Shown: positions 7,586 through 15,916 of the stretch, in pieces
How positions within the stretch are numbered: the stretch's first letter is position 1
How the letters are laid out: each line of letters opens with the position of its first letter
Source: BQWY01 sp046351095
GTDB lineage: Bacteria > Nitrospirota > Nitrospiria > Nitrospirales > Nitrospiraceae
Length of the DNA stretch: 64,000 bases
Direction of reading: 5' to 3'
NCBI GenBank assembly: GCA_046351095.1
Contig: JAXLZC010000001.1
Span: 2,294,001-2,358,000 of the forward strand
Translations under genes and position numbers: made by a program
Notes under the pieces: model-generated
What the model was told of the DNA's origin: nothing
Databases searched by the model: none
Seen by the model: the letters and a program-made list of their open reading frames with translations, nothing else

Positions 7586-8641
7586 TTACTTAATCCCCAC
7601 CACCATCGAGTCCGGCCCGACAAGCGGCTCGACATAACTCTTACGGAATCCGGCCTCTTTCATCCAGCCCCGGCAATCCTTCCCCGTATAGTCGAAGCCT
7701 CCGGGCGTTTCAATGAGCATGTTCAAACTCATCAGCAACCCCAGCGCGTTCGTTTTCCGATCGTCGTCGATCAACGCCTCGTACACGATCACGGCTCCGC
7801 CTTTCGGCAAGGCGGCATAGGCTTTTTTGAGCAACATCCGTTTTTCTTCAAGGTTCCAGTCGTGCAGGATATGGCCCATGATGATCACATCGGTCTGCGG
7901 CAGGGGATCGGTAAAAAAATCGGCCGAGTGAAAGTGCAGGCGCGACGCCAGTCCCTGCGCCTTCACGTAGGACTCGAAGATCGGCTGCACCACCGGCAGA
8001 TCCATCCCTGTCCCAAGCAGATGCGGATGCGCCAGCGCCACTTGGACCGGCAAACAACCCTGCGCACAGCCCACATCCACAAACGTCTTGTACCGCTTCC
8101 AAGGGAATTGTTTGGCGATCGCCTGCGCGGCGCCGAAACTCACCGCCGTCATCGCCTTCAGAAATCCCTCCAGTTTGATCGGATCGGCATAGAGCGTGGC
8201 GAACAGGTTGCCGCCGGCTTTCGCCTCGTTCTGCGGCGCACCGGTGCGCAACCCGTCCGTCAACGAGCCCCAAAATCCATACAGGCGCGCATTGCACATT
8301 TCCAAAAGGCCGCCGGCGTACGACGGTTTATTGCGATCGAGGAACAGCTCCGTCTCCGGTGTATTGGAGTACAGGCGTCCCTTGCGTTGCACCATCCCGA
8401 GCGCAACCAATGCATCGAGGAAATCACGCACACTGCGAGGATGGATCGCCAGCCGTTGTCGAATCGTGTCGGCGTCGCGTGGCCCCTTGGCCAATTCCGT
8501 GAAGAGCCCCAATTCGATAGCGCTCAAAAGCGTTTTGGATCCCCAGAAACCCAGCCCTAGTCGCATGATTGCATCGGGATTCAGAGCCGGTTTCTTCGTG
8601 GCTTTCTTGGCCTGCTTCCGTGAACGTGGTCTGGCTGCCAT
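7586..8641 (-). CDS. Class I SAM O-methyltransferase (COMT/ASMT-like)
   Basis: A 351-residue methyltransferase. A lysine/arginine-rich N-terminus precedes a dimerisation winged helix (about residues 30-110). A Rossmann SAM domain follows with FVDVGCAQGCLPVQVA, GMDLPVV and a late MGHILHDWNLEEK, the segment that carries the catalytic histidine in caffeate/acetylserotonin O-methyltransferases. The acceptor is probably a small hydroxylated aromatic, but this is not shown. I chose the ATG at 8641 because GAGGAGGGG lies directly in front; the frame is open 7 codons further up. Confidence 0.85.
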   Translation of the reverse strand: MAARPRSRKQAKKATKKPALNPDAIMRLGLGFWGSKTLLSAIELGLFTELAKGPRDADTIRQRLAIHPRSVRDFLDALVALGMVQRKGRLYSNTPETELFLDRNKPSYAGGLLEMCNARLYGFWGSLTDGLRTGAPQNEAKAGGNLFATLYADPIKLEGFLKAMTAVSFGAAQAIAKQFPWKRYKTFVDVGCAQGCLPVQVALAHPHLLGTGMDLPVVQPIFESYVKAQGLASRLHFHSADFFTDPLPQTDVIIMGHILHDWNLEEKRMLLKKAYAALPKGGAVIVYEALIDDDRKTNALGLLMSLNMLIETPGGFDYTGKDCRGWMKEAGFRKSYVEPLVGPDSMVVGIK

Positions 8642-8738
8642 ATCCCCTCCTCTTCTACCCATCCGCGCCAGTCAGCAATCACAACCGAGCCTTCACCTTG
8701 CACACCACTGACTCCGATACGCTCCGCAACCTGCAACG

Positions 8739-9689
8739 TCAGCTCAACGGAATCCGATCTTTGTTTGCGGCCAGCCACGTGGCGAAGGACTGCAGCTTCG
8801 GATGCAGCACACGAACCACCTCGGGATTACGCGCGCCGCAAAAGAGCTCATTGAAGTCGCGTTTCAGCTGAAACATATTCGCAAGGTCGTCGGCCCCCGG
8901 AAATCCGAAAGCGGCGTATTGCGCCGGCGTCACTTCGTTGTAGCGCACCGTTTGTCCGAACGCTTTCGTCATCGCGGCGGCCATTTCGGCACCCGTCAGA
9001 TGTTCGCCCGCGACCCCGACGGTTTTGCCGACAAACTCGCGGCCCTTCTTAAAAATGCCGAAGGCGCAGGCGCCGATGTCGTCCGCAGCGACCCCCGGCA
9101 GCTTTTTGTCGCCCATGGGCACCGTAAACGCCAGCACACCGTCCGGGCCCTTCTTCGGCCCCATGCCGAAATAGATCATGTTGTCCCAATAAAACGACGT
9201 CAGCAGAAACGAGGTCGGCACACCGCGGGTCGTGAATTCGTGATCGGCCTCGCCCTTCGCGTCCAAATGCGGCACCTTATACTTCCCCATCAACGTGGGC
9301 ATGCGGTTGTCCGTCAGCGGCACCCACTTACGGGAATCTTCCAGGGTCGACCAGATGACGTGCTGCACACCGGCGTGCTTGGCGGCCACAGCCTGCGCCT
9401 TCGCCTGGGCATATTCTTTTTCGGGCGAAAAATGTTCCCAGAAATTCGTCACACAGAAGACCCCGTGCGCCCCGGTGAACGCGCGCACCAGGCTGTCCGT
9501 ATCGTCCAAGTTCGCCGCCACGACCTCGGCGCCGAGCTTGGCCAACGCGACCGCCTTGTCCGACTGCACGTTGCGCGTAATCGCGCGCGCGACGAATCCG
9601 CTGCTCGGATCGTTGACGATCGCGCGCACGAGCCCGCCGCCCTGCGCCCCGGTCGCACCCACCACCGCAATAATTTTTTTCTCCGCCAT
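8739..9689 (-). CDS. NmrA-like NAD(P)-binding protein
   Basis: The 316-residue atypical SDR has an N-terminal nucleotide-binding loop VGATGAQGGG and the NmrA/HSCARG pattern: ITRNVQSDKA, a central STLEDSRKWVPL in place of the usual Tyr-x3-Lys, and YWDNMIYFG. Members sense NADP(H) state or reduce quinones and related substrates. AAGGAGG precedes the ATG. It is 13 bases downstream of the second SDR gene, so the two are translated from one message. Confidence 0.87.
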   Translation of the reverse strand: MAEKKIIAVVGATGAQGGGLVRAIVNDPSSGFVARAITRNVQSDKAVALAKLGAEVVAANLDDTDSLVRAFTGAHGVFCVTNFWEHFSPEKEYAQAKAQAVAAKHAGVQHVIWSTLEDSRKWVPLTDNRMPTLMGKYKVPHLDAKGEADHEFTTRGVPTSFLLTSFYWDNMIYFGMGPKKGPDGVLAFTVPMGDKKLPGVAADDIGACAFGIFKKGREFVGKTVGVAGEHLTGAEMAAAMTKAFGQTVRYNEVTPAQYAAFGFPGADDLANMFQLKRDFNELFCGARNPEVVRVLHPKLQSFATWLAANKDRIPLS

Positions 9690-9702
9690 CGCCTACGCCT
9701 CC

Positions 9703-10455
9703 TTACATCACCATGCCGCCCGCAGCCTGAATCCGTTGTCCCGTCAACCACCGCGCCTCATCGCTCACGAGAAACGCCACGACATCGGCGATGTCTCTCG
9801 GTTCTCCCACACGCTTGAACGGCGACAGCGCCACACCCTTCGCGCGCACCTCGTCCGTCAGCACGCCCGTGTCGGTGATGCCGGGCAAGACCGTGTTCAC
9901 CGTAATACCGCGCGACGCGACTTCTAACGCAAGGCCACGCGTGAATTGCTCAAGCGCCGCCTTACTACCGAGGTGGACGGTCGCACCGGCGAAGGTCATC
10001 TGCGTCAGCACCGACGAAATATTGACGATGCTCCCACCGTCGCGTATCACACGCGCCGCCGCCTGCATCGTAAAAAACGGCGCCTTCGTATTCACCGCGA
10101 AGATCGCGTCGAAGTCGGCCTCCGTCGTCTCGTCCACGGACTTCGGCACGAAGCGCCCCGCGTTGTTCACCAGAATGTCGAGGCCCAACCCTTGCGACTG
10201 TGCCCATTCGTCGGCTTGTGCGATCAGGCGCTGCGCCTCCGACACGCGACTCAGGTCCGCTTGGATCAGCGTCGCGACACCGCCGCCGGCCTGAATCGAC
10301 TCGACGACCTGCTGCGCACGCTCCAGTCGCGTTCCGCAATGGACCACGAGATGCGCGCCGTCCTTCGCCAGACGCTCCGCAATCGCGCGGCCCATTCCAC
10401 CGGATGCCCCGGTGACCACGGCCGTTTTTCCACGTAGGGGTGTAGTGTCCGCCAT
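9703..10455 (-). CDS. SDR-family NAD(P)-dependent oxidoreductase
   Basis: A 250-residue classical SDR with TGASGGMG for cofactor binding, NNAGRF, and a C-terminal ARWLTGQRIQAAGGMVM. At the active-site position it reads VHLGSKAAL, so the catalytic Tyr of the Tyr-x3-Lys motif is replaced by His (H-x3-K). That is unusual and may mean altered or lost dehydrogenase activity. Its paralogue at 6750-7508 keeps the tyrosine. No strong ribosome site is seen; the gene follows the methyltransferase gene by 21 bases. Confidence 0.87.
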   Translation of the reverse strand: MADTTPLRGKTAVVTGASGGMGRAIAERLAKDGAHLVVHCGTRLERAQQVVESIQAGGGVATLIQADLSRVSEAQRLIAQADEWAQSQGLGLDILVNNAGRFVPKSVDETTEADFDAIFAVNTKAPFFTMQAAARVIRDGGSIVNISSVLTQMTFAGATVHLGSKAALEQFTRGLALEVASRGITVNTVLPGITDTGVLTDEVRAKGVALSPFKRVGEPRDIADVVAFLVSDEARWLTGQRIQAAGGMVM

Positions 10456-10476
10456 CGGTCGATGTCTTGCGCCCGC

Positions 10477-11271
10477 TCAGTGCGCGCCGACTCGCGCCAG
10501 CACCGATACCGTCGCGTACCACACCGCCCATCGTTGCGGGTCGCGCGCGCGGGCCACATAGTGGTCGATATCGGCGTCGGTCGCAAGGCCCGTCTTGGTG
10601 TAGGCCGCTCGCAACGCGAGTGCCGATTCGCCCATCACCTCGGCGATTGGCCCGCCGCCCGGGGCGAGGTGCAATCGGCTCTCGACCTGCACGATATCGA
10701 ACCCGGCCTCCTGCATCTGCTGCGGCAAACGCAGCCCATAGGACGGATCGAGACCGCCTTGTACGAACATCGCCCCGATGGCCTGATGGACGCGGTCGAG
10801 CGCGGAATCGGAGTCCGGCTGGAGGACGGCGGCGCACCTGAAGTCCGGCTCCTCACACACGAACCAGCCACCCGGCTTCAGCATCGACCGCACACGACGC
10901 AACAACGCCGACGCCTCGCGATTGTGAATAAACACGTAGCGCGCATGCGCCACGTCGAAGGGGGTGGGCATGGCCACGTCGGCCAGATTCCCTTCCAATA
11001 CCGTCACCGCCGCGTTCGGCCCACGGCGAAAGCGGTCGAGGTGCACCGTCTTCTTATCCAGCGCCACGACGCGCCCCTGCGATCCGACGCGCGCGGCGAA
11101 CCACTCGACCAACGACCCGGCACCCGCACCGATCTCCAATGCCGACTGGCCGGCCGCAAGCCCCGTACGCTCCAACCATGTGATTGACGTGGCATCCAGC
11201 GCACGCTCGATCAACTGCAGACGCCGCAATTCGCGCGCATCCGGATGGTCGCTGAAAATATAGTCGCTCAT
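10477..11271 (-). CDS. Class I SAM-dependent methyltransferase
   Basis: A 264-residue protein with a SAM-binding LEIGAGAGSLVEWFAARVG, an acidic motif VVALDKK, and HARYVFIHNREASALLRRV followed by LKPGGWFVCEEPDF, the usual class I methyltransferase order. The acceptor is unknown. Its ATG overlaps the stop of the ferredoxin-MBL gene by 4 bases (ATGA), so the two are translationally coupled. Confidence 0.87.
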   Translation of the reverse strand: MSDYIFSDHPDARELRRLQLIERALDATSITWLERTGLAAGQSALEIGAGAGSLVEWFAARVGSQGRVVALDKKTVHLDRFRRGPNAAVTVLEGNLADVAMPTPFDVAHARYVFIHNREASALLRRVRSMLKPGGWFVCEEPDFRCAAVLQPDSDSALDRVHQAIGAMFVQGGLDPSYGLRLPQQMQEAGFDIVQVESRLHLAPGGGPIAEVMGESALALRAAYTKTGLATDADIDHYVARARDPQRWAVWYATVSVLARVGAH

Positions 11272-12170
11272 GGGAATTCCACCGGCTCGGGAGTTGCGGC
11301 GCGCCGACGTGCCACCAATTCATCGAACGCCTGCCGCATCGTCTCGCGCGGCAACCGCACGCGGTCCCCGTGACCCGCCACCACCCAGTCGAAGGAGTAT
11401 TCGCGCAGTCGCGCGATCGACGCATCCAACTGCGTCCGATCCCACACCAACTGACGCGGCGCATTCAACCGTTGTCGGTCCGGCTCCCACCACAGATGGT
11501 CGCCGGTGAAGAGAAACCGCGTGCCTGTGCCACGATACAGCAACGCGCAACTGCCCGCCGTGTGGCCAGGCACGGGAATAATCGTGAAGTCTGACATGAT
11601 CGCAATGGGCTCGATCCCGTCGACGATTTGTTCCGCCTCAGGCATCGCGTCGAGATCGGCTCGGTGGATGATGCGCGTCGCGCCGAAGCGCGCGGCATAC
11701 TTCGCGGCATCGGCCACATCGTCCTCATGCGTCAGGAAGATCCAGCGAATCCCGCCCGCGCGCTCGATTGCCGTCACGAGGTCCGGCACGTAGCGCGGCG
11801 AATCGACCAGCCAGTTCCCGTCCGAGTGGCGGATAAAAAAACTGTTCGCCCCGAACGAGGCCTCCGCGTTGTAGCCGCAGTACAACACCTCGTCTTCGAT
11901 CGGCAGCGGGAAACTCGCGCGTGCCTCGCGCAATAACTCGGCATCGTTGCGCTCAGTCCCGATTGACCCGGTCGGGCAGGCGAGGAGTGCGCGATAGGAC
12001 CGCAGCTCCTCATCGCGAGAAGTCGGCTGACGCACAACCGCCGATTGTTCGCCGGCCTCGGCAAAATTCCCTGGGGCCAGTTGTCGGCAGGCATCGCAGT
12101 CGATGCAGGACGCATCGACGAAGAAGTTTCCGTCGACGTTGGCCTCTACTCGTGTGCGCCGATCCGCCAT
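11268..12170 (-). CDS. Ferredoxin-domain / metallo-beta-lactamase-fold fusion protein
   Basis: The 300-residue protein starts with a small [4Fe-4S] ferredoxin-like domain (residues about 10-75: CIDCDAC, then LLACPTGSIG with the fourth cysteine followed by Pro). An MBL-fold domain follows (about 90-285). The first MBL metal motif is degenerate: HEDDVAD where HxHxDH is usual. Later ligands remain (VPGHTAGS, TGDHLWW, VAGHGD). Similar proteins occur in cyanobacteria. The function is unknown; a redox-linked hydrolase is possible. An AAAGG site precedes the ATG, and the gene starts 9 bases after the glycosylase stop. Confidence 0.82.
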   Translation of the reverse strand: MADRRTRVEANVDGNFFVDASCIDCDACRQLAPGNFAEAGEQSAVVRQPTSRDEELRSYRALLACPTGSIGTERNDAELLREARASFPLPIEDEVLYCGYNAEASFGANSFFIRHSDGNWLVDSPRYVPDLVTAIERAGGIRWIFLTHEDDVADAAKYAARFGATRIIHRADLDAMPEAEQIVDGIEPIAIMSDFTIIPVPGHTAGSCALLYRGTGTRFLFTGDHLWWEPDRQRLNAPRQLVWDRTQLDASIARLREYSFDWVVAGHGDRVRLPRETMRQAFDELVARRRAATPEPVEFP

Positions 12171-12179
12171 TCGGGACCT

Positions 12180-12860
12180 TTACAACAGAACCGGAGGAGC
12201 TGTTCTGGCTGCCACCGCCCGGTCGGCGGCCCGCCAGAGATACCAGGAGGCCACCGTGCGATGGGGGCGCCAGCGTTCAGCGTATCGGCGGACGTGCGTC
12301 GGCGTCGGCATGGTCCGTTTCCTGTAGGCAATCCGAAAGCCGTTGCGCACGCCGAAGTCGCCGACCGGCAAGACGTCGGGACGGCCAAGGTGAAACATCA
12401 GCAACATCTCCACCGTCCAGCGGCCGATGCCGCGCACGGCGACAAGCCGCTGCACGATGGCTTCGTCGTCCAACGTCCGAATGGCACGCGCGGTCGGCAC
12501 GGTGCCGTCCAGGGTTTTGGCCGCCAGGTCGCGCAGCGCCGCCAATTTAGCGCGCGAAAATCCGGTGCTGCGAATCGCCTCGTCGTCGAGTACCGCAAGG
12601 TCGTCCGGTCGTGGGAACCGACGCCCGGGAAACAACGCCATGAACCGGCGCAGGATACTTTCGGCCGCTTTGCCGTGCAGTTGCTGATGCGCAATGGCCC
12701 GCGCCAACGACTCGAACGGCGAGCGCCGCGCCTCCGGCACCAAGCCGCACGGCCCGATCTCGCGGATGAGCCGTCGCATCACCGGATCGATCCGTGCAAG
12801 GTGTGCGGTTGCGGCTGTATGGTCCACGACCTGCGTACGAATGGCAGCTCTAGATGTCAC
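12180..12860 (-). CDS. DNA-3-methyladenine glycosylase II-like (HhH-GPD, AlkA type)
   Basis: A 226-residue HhH-GPD glycosylase. The helix-hairpin-helix VAVRGIGRWTVE lies at about residues 139-151, and the catalytic aspartate is probably D168 in VLPVGDFG. QQLHGKAA marks the usual substrate-pocket helix. It excises alkylated bases in base excision repair. It is shorter than E. coli AlkA because it lacks the N-terminal TBP-like domain. It heads the minus-strand run down to about 5.7 kb and is divergent from the methyltransferase gene at 12895. Confidence 0.9.
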   Translation of the reverse strand: MTSRAAIRTQVVDHTAATAHLARIDPVMRRLIREIGPCGLVPEARRSPFESLARAIAHQQLHGKAAESILRRFMALFPGRRFPRPDDLAVLDDEAIRSTGFSRAKLAALRDLAAKTLDGTVPTARAIRTLDDEAIVQRLVAVRGIGRWTVEMLLMFHLGRPDVLPVGDFGVRNGFRIAYRKRTMPTPTHVRRYAERWRPHRTVASWYLWRAADRAVAARTAPPVLL

Positions 12861-12894
12861 AGTGTCGTCGCCCTTTGCGTGCCTTCATCGGCGA

Positions 12895-13602
12895 ATGCTA
12901 CGGTGCCGCGTGAGCATCCGCCTCGATCAGACCGTACCCTTCGGCCGGTCATGCCGCGAATATGCCTTGATGTTCGGGCTCGACGCCCTGGGCGACAGGG
13001 CGCGCACGCTGCGTTTCCTCGATTGCGCGGCAGGCCCTTCCAGCTTCAATGCCGAAGCCACAGCCGCGGGGTGGACCGTCACATCGATCGATCCACTCTA
13101 TCAATTCGCCGGAATCGATATCCAACGCCGGTTCGCGCTGACGCTCGATCACGTCATCGACCAAGTACGCGCCACGCCGAACAACTGGGTCTGGAGCTAC
13201 CACCGCGATCCCGACGATCTCCGTCGCAACCGCATCGCGGCAATGGATCGTTTTGTCGCCGATTACACACAGCCGAGCGCCGCCGGACGTTACTGCTGCG
13301 GCGCGGTACCGAACCTGCCTGTGGCGGCCGATCGATTCGATCTCGCCCTCTGCTCGCACTTCCTCTTCCTGTACTCGGGCCACTTCGACGAGGCATTTCA
13401 CGTCGCATCGCTCATCGACATGTTACGTGTTGCGCGAGAAGTCCGTGTCTTCCCGTTGCTCACGTTGGCGTCGGTGCGCTCGCCGCATCTCGCGCCGGTC
13501 CGCACACACCTCGCAGCCGCCGGCTATGACGTGACCATCGAGCGCGTGCCGTACGAACTGCAACGCGGCGGCAACGAGATGCTACGCGTGCGGCGCCTGT
13601 AA
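12895..13602 (+). CDS. Putative SAM-dependent methyltransferase
   Basis: About 235 residues. FLDCAAGPSSFNAEA resembles a SAM-binding glycine motif and is followed by VTSIDPLYQ with an acidic strand end. The C-terminal half (ADRFDLALCSHFLFLYSG, then VAREVRVFPLL) fits methyltransferase strands 4-5. The frame is open to 12694, but that part lies over the divergent glycosylase gene; ATG 12895 or GTG 12910 are realistic starts, neither with a good ribosome site. The substrate is unknown. Confidence 0.68.
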   Translation: MLRCRVSIRLDQTVPFGRSCREYALMFGLDALGDRARTLRFLDCAAGPSSFNAEATAAGWTVTSIDPLYQFAGIDIQRRFALTLDHVIDQVRATPNNWVWSYHRDPDDLRRNRIAAMDRFVADYTQPSAAGRYCCGAVPNLPVAADRFDLALCSHFLFLYSGHFDEAFHVASLIDMLRVAREVRVFPLLTLASVRSPHLAPVRTHLAAAGYDVTIERVPYELQRGGNEMLRVRRL

Positions 13603-13614
13603 AAAAGCCCTCGG

Positions 13615-14445
13615 TCACTCGGCGTCCCACTCGTGGGACGGCGGCCGCGGCATGGCCGTGGCGCCCTCGTACAAGCGATCGATCTCGTCGTCGTCGAGCG
13701 CCAAACCGAAGCGCGCGCGCAAGACTGCCGCATACTCGTCGCGTGTGTGAATCGTCGTCCGCTCCGACACCCCGTTGCGTCGGATAGTGAACCGGCGGTC
13801 TTGGAGAATGAGGCGACCATCCGCGGTCGGCTTCGTACAAATTCGCGTCTGGGTGAAGATCGACTCCGGTGCATGCGACAGGTAGTAGTTGGCGTGCAGA
13901 TAGTCCACTGGGAGCTGCGCCTCACGCGAAAACCGATACAAGCCTTCCCATCGGCCGCGAATCTCCGCCTCCAGCCGATACTGACCGGGCTCGGGTTCGC
14001 GCAGGTGCAGACGTTCCGCACCCTGTTGATGGACACGATCGACCTCGAACGGCAGAGGATCGATCAGGCCGTTCCCGCCGAACCCGACATCGGCGAGCCA
14101 CTCGCGCCCGTCGCCCCGCACGCGCAAGAGCCGATGACTCCGCGGGCGCACCATGTCGTCGCCGAGCATCACACGCGCCGCAAGGTGCGTGACCTCGAAA
14201 CCAACGGCTACGAGCAACTCGGCAAAGAGGCCGTTGAGTTCGAAACAGTACCCGCCGCGGCGGCGCGCGACGATCTTGTCGAACCACGCATCCGCATCGA
14301 GCGCGATTGTCCGACCGAGATGCATGTCGAGATTTTCGAACGGAACGCAGAAGGTGTGGGCACGATGGATGGCGGCAAGCACCTGGGCCGAGGGCGCCAC
14401 CGGTCCGGCGTAGTCGATGCGCCGGAGGTAGGCCGCCACGTCCAT
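13615..14445 (-). CDS. Arylamine N-acetyltransferase
   Basis: The 276-residue protein shows the NAT Cys-His-Asp triad at family positions: C67 in RRGGYCFEL, H104 in SHRLLRV and D119 in LADVGFGG. NATs transfer acetyl from acetyl-CoA to arylamines, hydrazines or hydroxylamines. The start codon lies 3 bases after the stop of the RND outer-membrane gene, so it is the last gene of the efflux operon. That suggests modification and export of the same class of compounds, which is inference. Confidence 0.93.
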   Translation of the reverse strand: MDVAAYLRRIDYAGPVAPSAQVLAAIHRAHTFCVPFENLDMHLGRTIALDADAWFDKIVARRRGGYCFELNGLFAELLVAVGFEVTHLAARVMLGDDMVRPRSHRLLRVRGDGREWLADVGFGGNGLIDPLPFEVDRVHQQGAERLHLREPEPGQYRLEAEIRGRWEGLYRFSREAQLPVDYLHANYYLSHAPESIFTQTRICTKPTADGRLILQDRRFTIRRNGVSERTTIHTRDEYAAVLRARFGLALDDDEIDRLYEGATAMPRPPSHEWDAE

Positions 14446-14448
14446 AGG

Positions 14449-15915
14449 TCAGCGTGTCGGTGTCGTCGAGGACACGGGAACGGCCACGGCCCCCGGTTGC
14501 ACAGCGGCGTTCGATGCGGGCATGCCGTTCATATCCGGCGACCACCCGCCGCCGAGGGCCTTGTACAGTTGCACGATTGAAACCAAATGCAAGCGGCGCG
14601 ACCCGGTCTCGGCCAATTCGGACTCGAACAGATTGCGGCGCGCCACGAGCACGTCCAAATAGTTGGCCAGCCCGCCTTTGTAGCGCAGTTCGGCCAACCG
14701 CAACGCGGACTGCAACGCCGCCACTTGCTGTTGTTGCGCCTCATTCTGATCGCGCGCGGTTTTCACCGCGATCAACGCGTCTTCCACTTCGCGAAACGCG
14801 ACCAGGACCGATTGCTCATATTGGGCCAGCGCCTGTTTCGCCTGCGCTTCCGCCGCTTCCTGTTGAAAGCCCAACACTTGCCCGTTCAAGAGCGGCGTCG
14901 TGATCCCCGCGCCGGCCACACCGAAGTAGGCGGGATCGGTGAACAGTTTCGACAACTGCGGGCTCGCCACGCCGATCAGGCCGGTCAGCGTCAGCTTGGG
15001 GAACCGCTCCGCCTTCATCATGCCGATGCGAGCGGTGGCGGCCGCAAGGTGCTGATCGGCGACGAGAATATCCGGACGGCGCTGCAGCAATTCCGACGGC
15101 AATCCCGGGGGCACGGCCGGCGGCATCACCTGCTGGGTCAACGTCCGGCCGCGCGTGATCGCATGCGGCCGACGCCCGACCAGCACGCTGAGCATATTTT
15201 CCGTCTGGATCATCTGCCGTTCCAATTCGGCGGTTCGAGCCACGGCATTTGCGCGTTCCGCCTCGAACTGATCCGCGTCCAACTTCGACGTCATGCCCTG
15301 GCGCAGTCGCGCCTGCGCAATCTTCACCGATTCGTCCCAGGACTGGAGGGTGCGCCGGGCAATGTCGAGCTGCATATCGAACTGCAGGAGGTTGAAATAG
15401 GCCTCGGCGACGCCGCTGACCAATTGCAGCACGAGGGCGCGGCGATTTTCTTCCTGACTCAACAGATCGGCACGAGCCGCCTCGTTCGACCGCCGCACCC
15501 GTCCCCACAAATCGAGCTCCCAACTCAGGTTGCCGGAAATGTAATAGTTGAACGGATTGGCGAACCCGGGGAACAAGAAAATCGTCTTCCGCCCGAACGC
15601 CGGTGCGTTGGCGCTCAGCTGCGCGCCCGGCAACCAGTCGGATTTCGCGACCAAGGCCCGCGCGTGATACTCTTCAACCGTCGCGGCAGCCCGCTGCAAA
15701 TCTTTGTTCTCGGCCAACGCCTGTCGCACCAACTGTTGAAGCTGCTCGTCGCGCAACAACTCCCACCACGACAGGTTGGCCACCGAGGACATCTCGGCGT
15801 CCGACTGGTCCATCCGAAACCGGTCGCCCGTCTCCGACGCCGGTCGGTGATAGTCCGGCCCCATTGCGCAGGCGCTCAACACCATCGCCATCGCCAATCC
15901 GGTCACCCGTCGCAT
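14449..15915 (-). CDS. RND efflux outer-membrane lipoprotein, NodT/OprM family
   Basis: The 488-residue protein has a lipoprotein signal peptide with lipobox LSAC (C16), followed by MGPDYHRPA, the hallmark start of mature NodT-family factors. It contains two OEP repeats with long helical coiled segments (LARRTLQSWDESVKIAQAR; LQSALRLAELRYKGGLANYL). It forms the trimeric outer-membrane exit duct of a tripartite pump. Its ATG is one base after the pump gene's stop, with GGAG inside the end of that gene. Confidence 0.93.
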   Translation of the reverse strand: MRRVTGLAMAMVLSACAMGPDYHRPASETGDRFRMDQSDAEMSSVANLSWWELLRDEQLQQLVRQALAENKDLQRAAATVEEYHARALVAKSDWLPGAQLSANAPAFGRKTIFLFPGFANPFNYYISGNLSWELDLWGRVRRSNEAARADLLSQEENRRALVLQLVSGVAEAYFNLLQFDMQLDIARRTLQSWDESVKIAQARLRQGMTSKLDADQFEAERANAVARTAELERQMIQTENMLSVLVGRRPHAITRGRTLTQQVMPPAVPPGLPSELLQRRPDILVADQHLAAATARIGMMKAERFPKLTLTGLIGVASPQLSKLFTDPAYFGVAGAGITTPLLNGQVLGFQQEAAEAQAKQALAQYEQSVLVAFREVEDALIAVKTARDQNEAQQQQVAALQSALRLAELRYKGGLANYLDVLVARRNLFESELAETGSRRLHLVSIVQLYKALGGGWSPDMNGMPASNAAVQPGAVAVPVSSTTPTR

Positions 15916-15916
15916 C

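Noticed and set aside
12694..12894. Longer N-terminus for the plus-strand methyltransferase
   Set aside because: This part covers the divergent glycosylase gene and reads as Arg/Ser-rich sequence without methyltransferase features.
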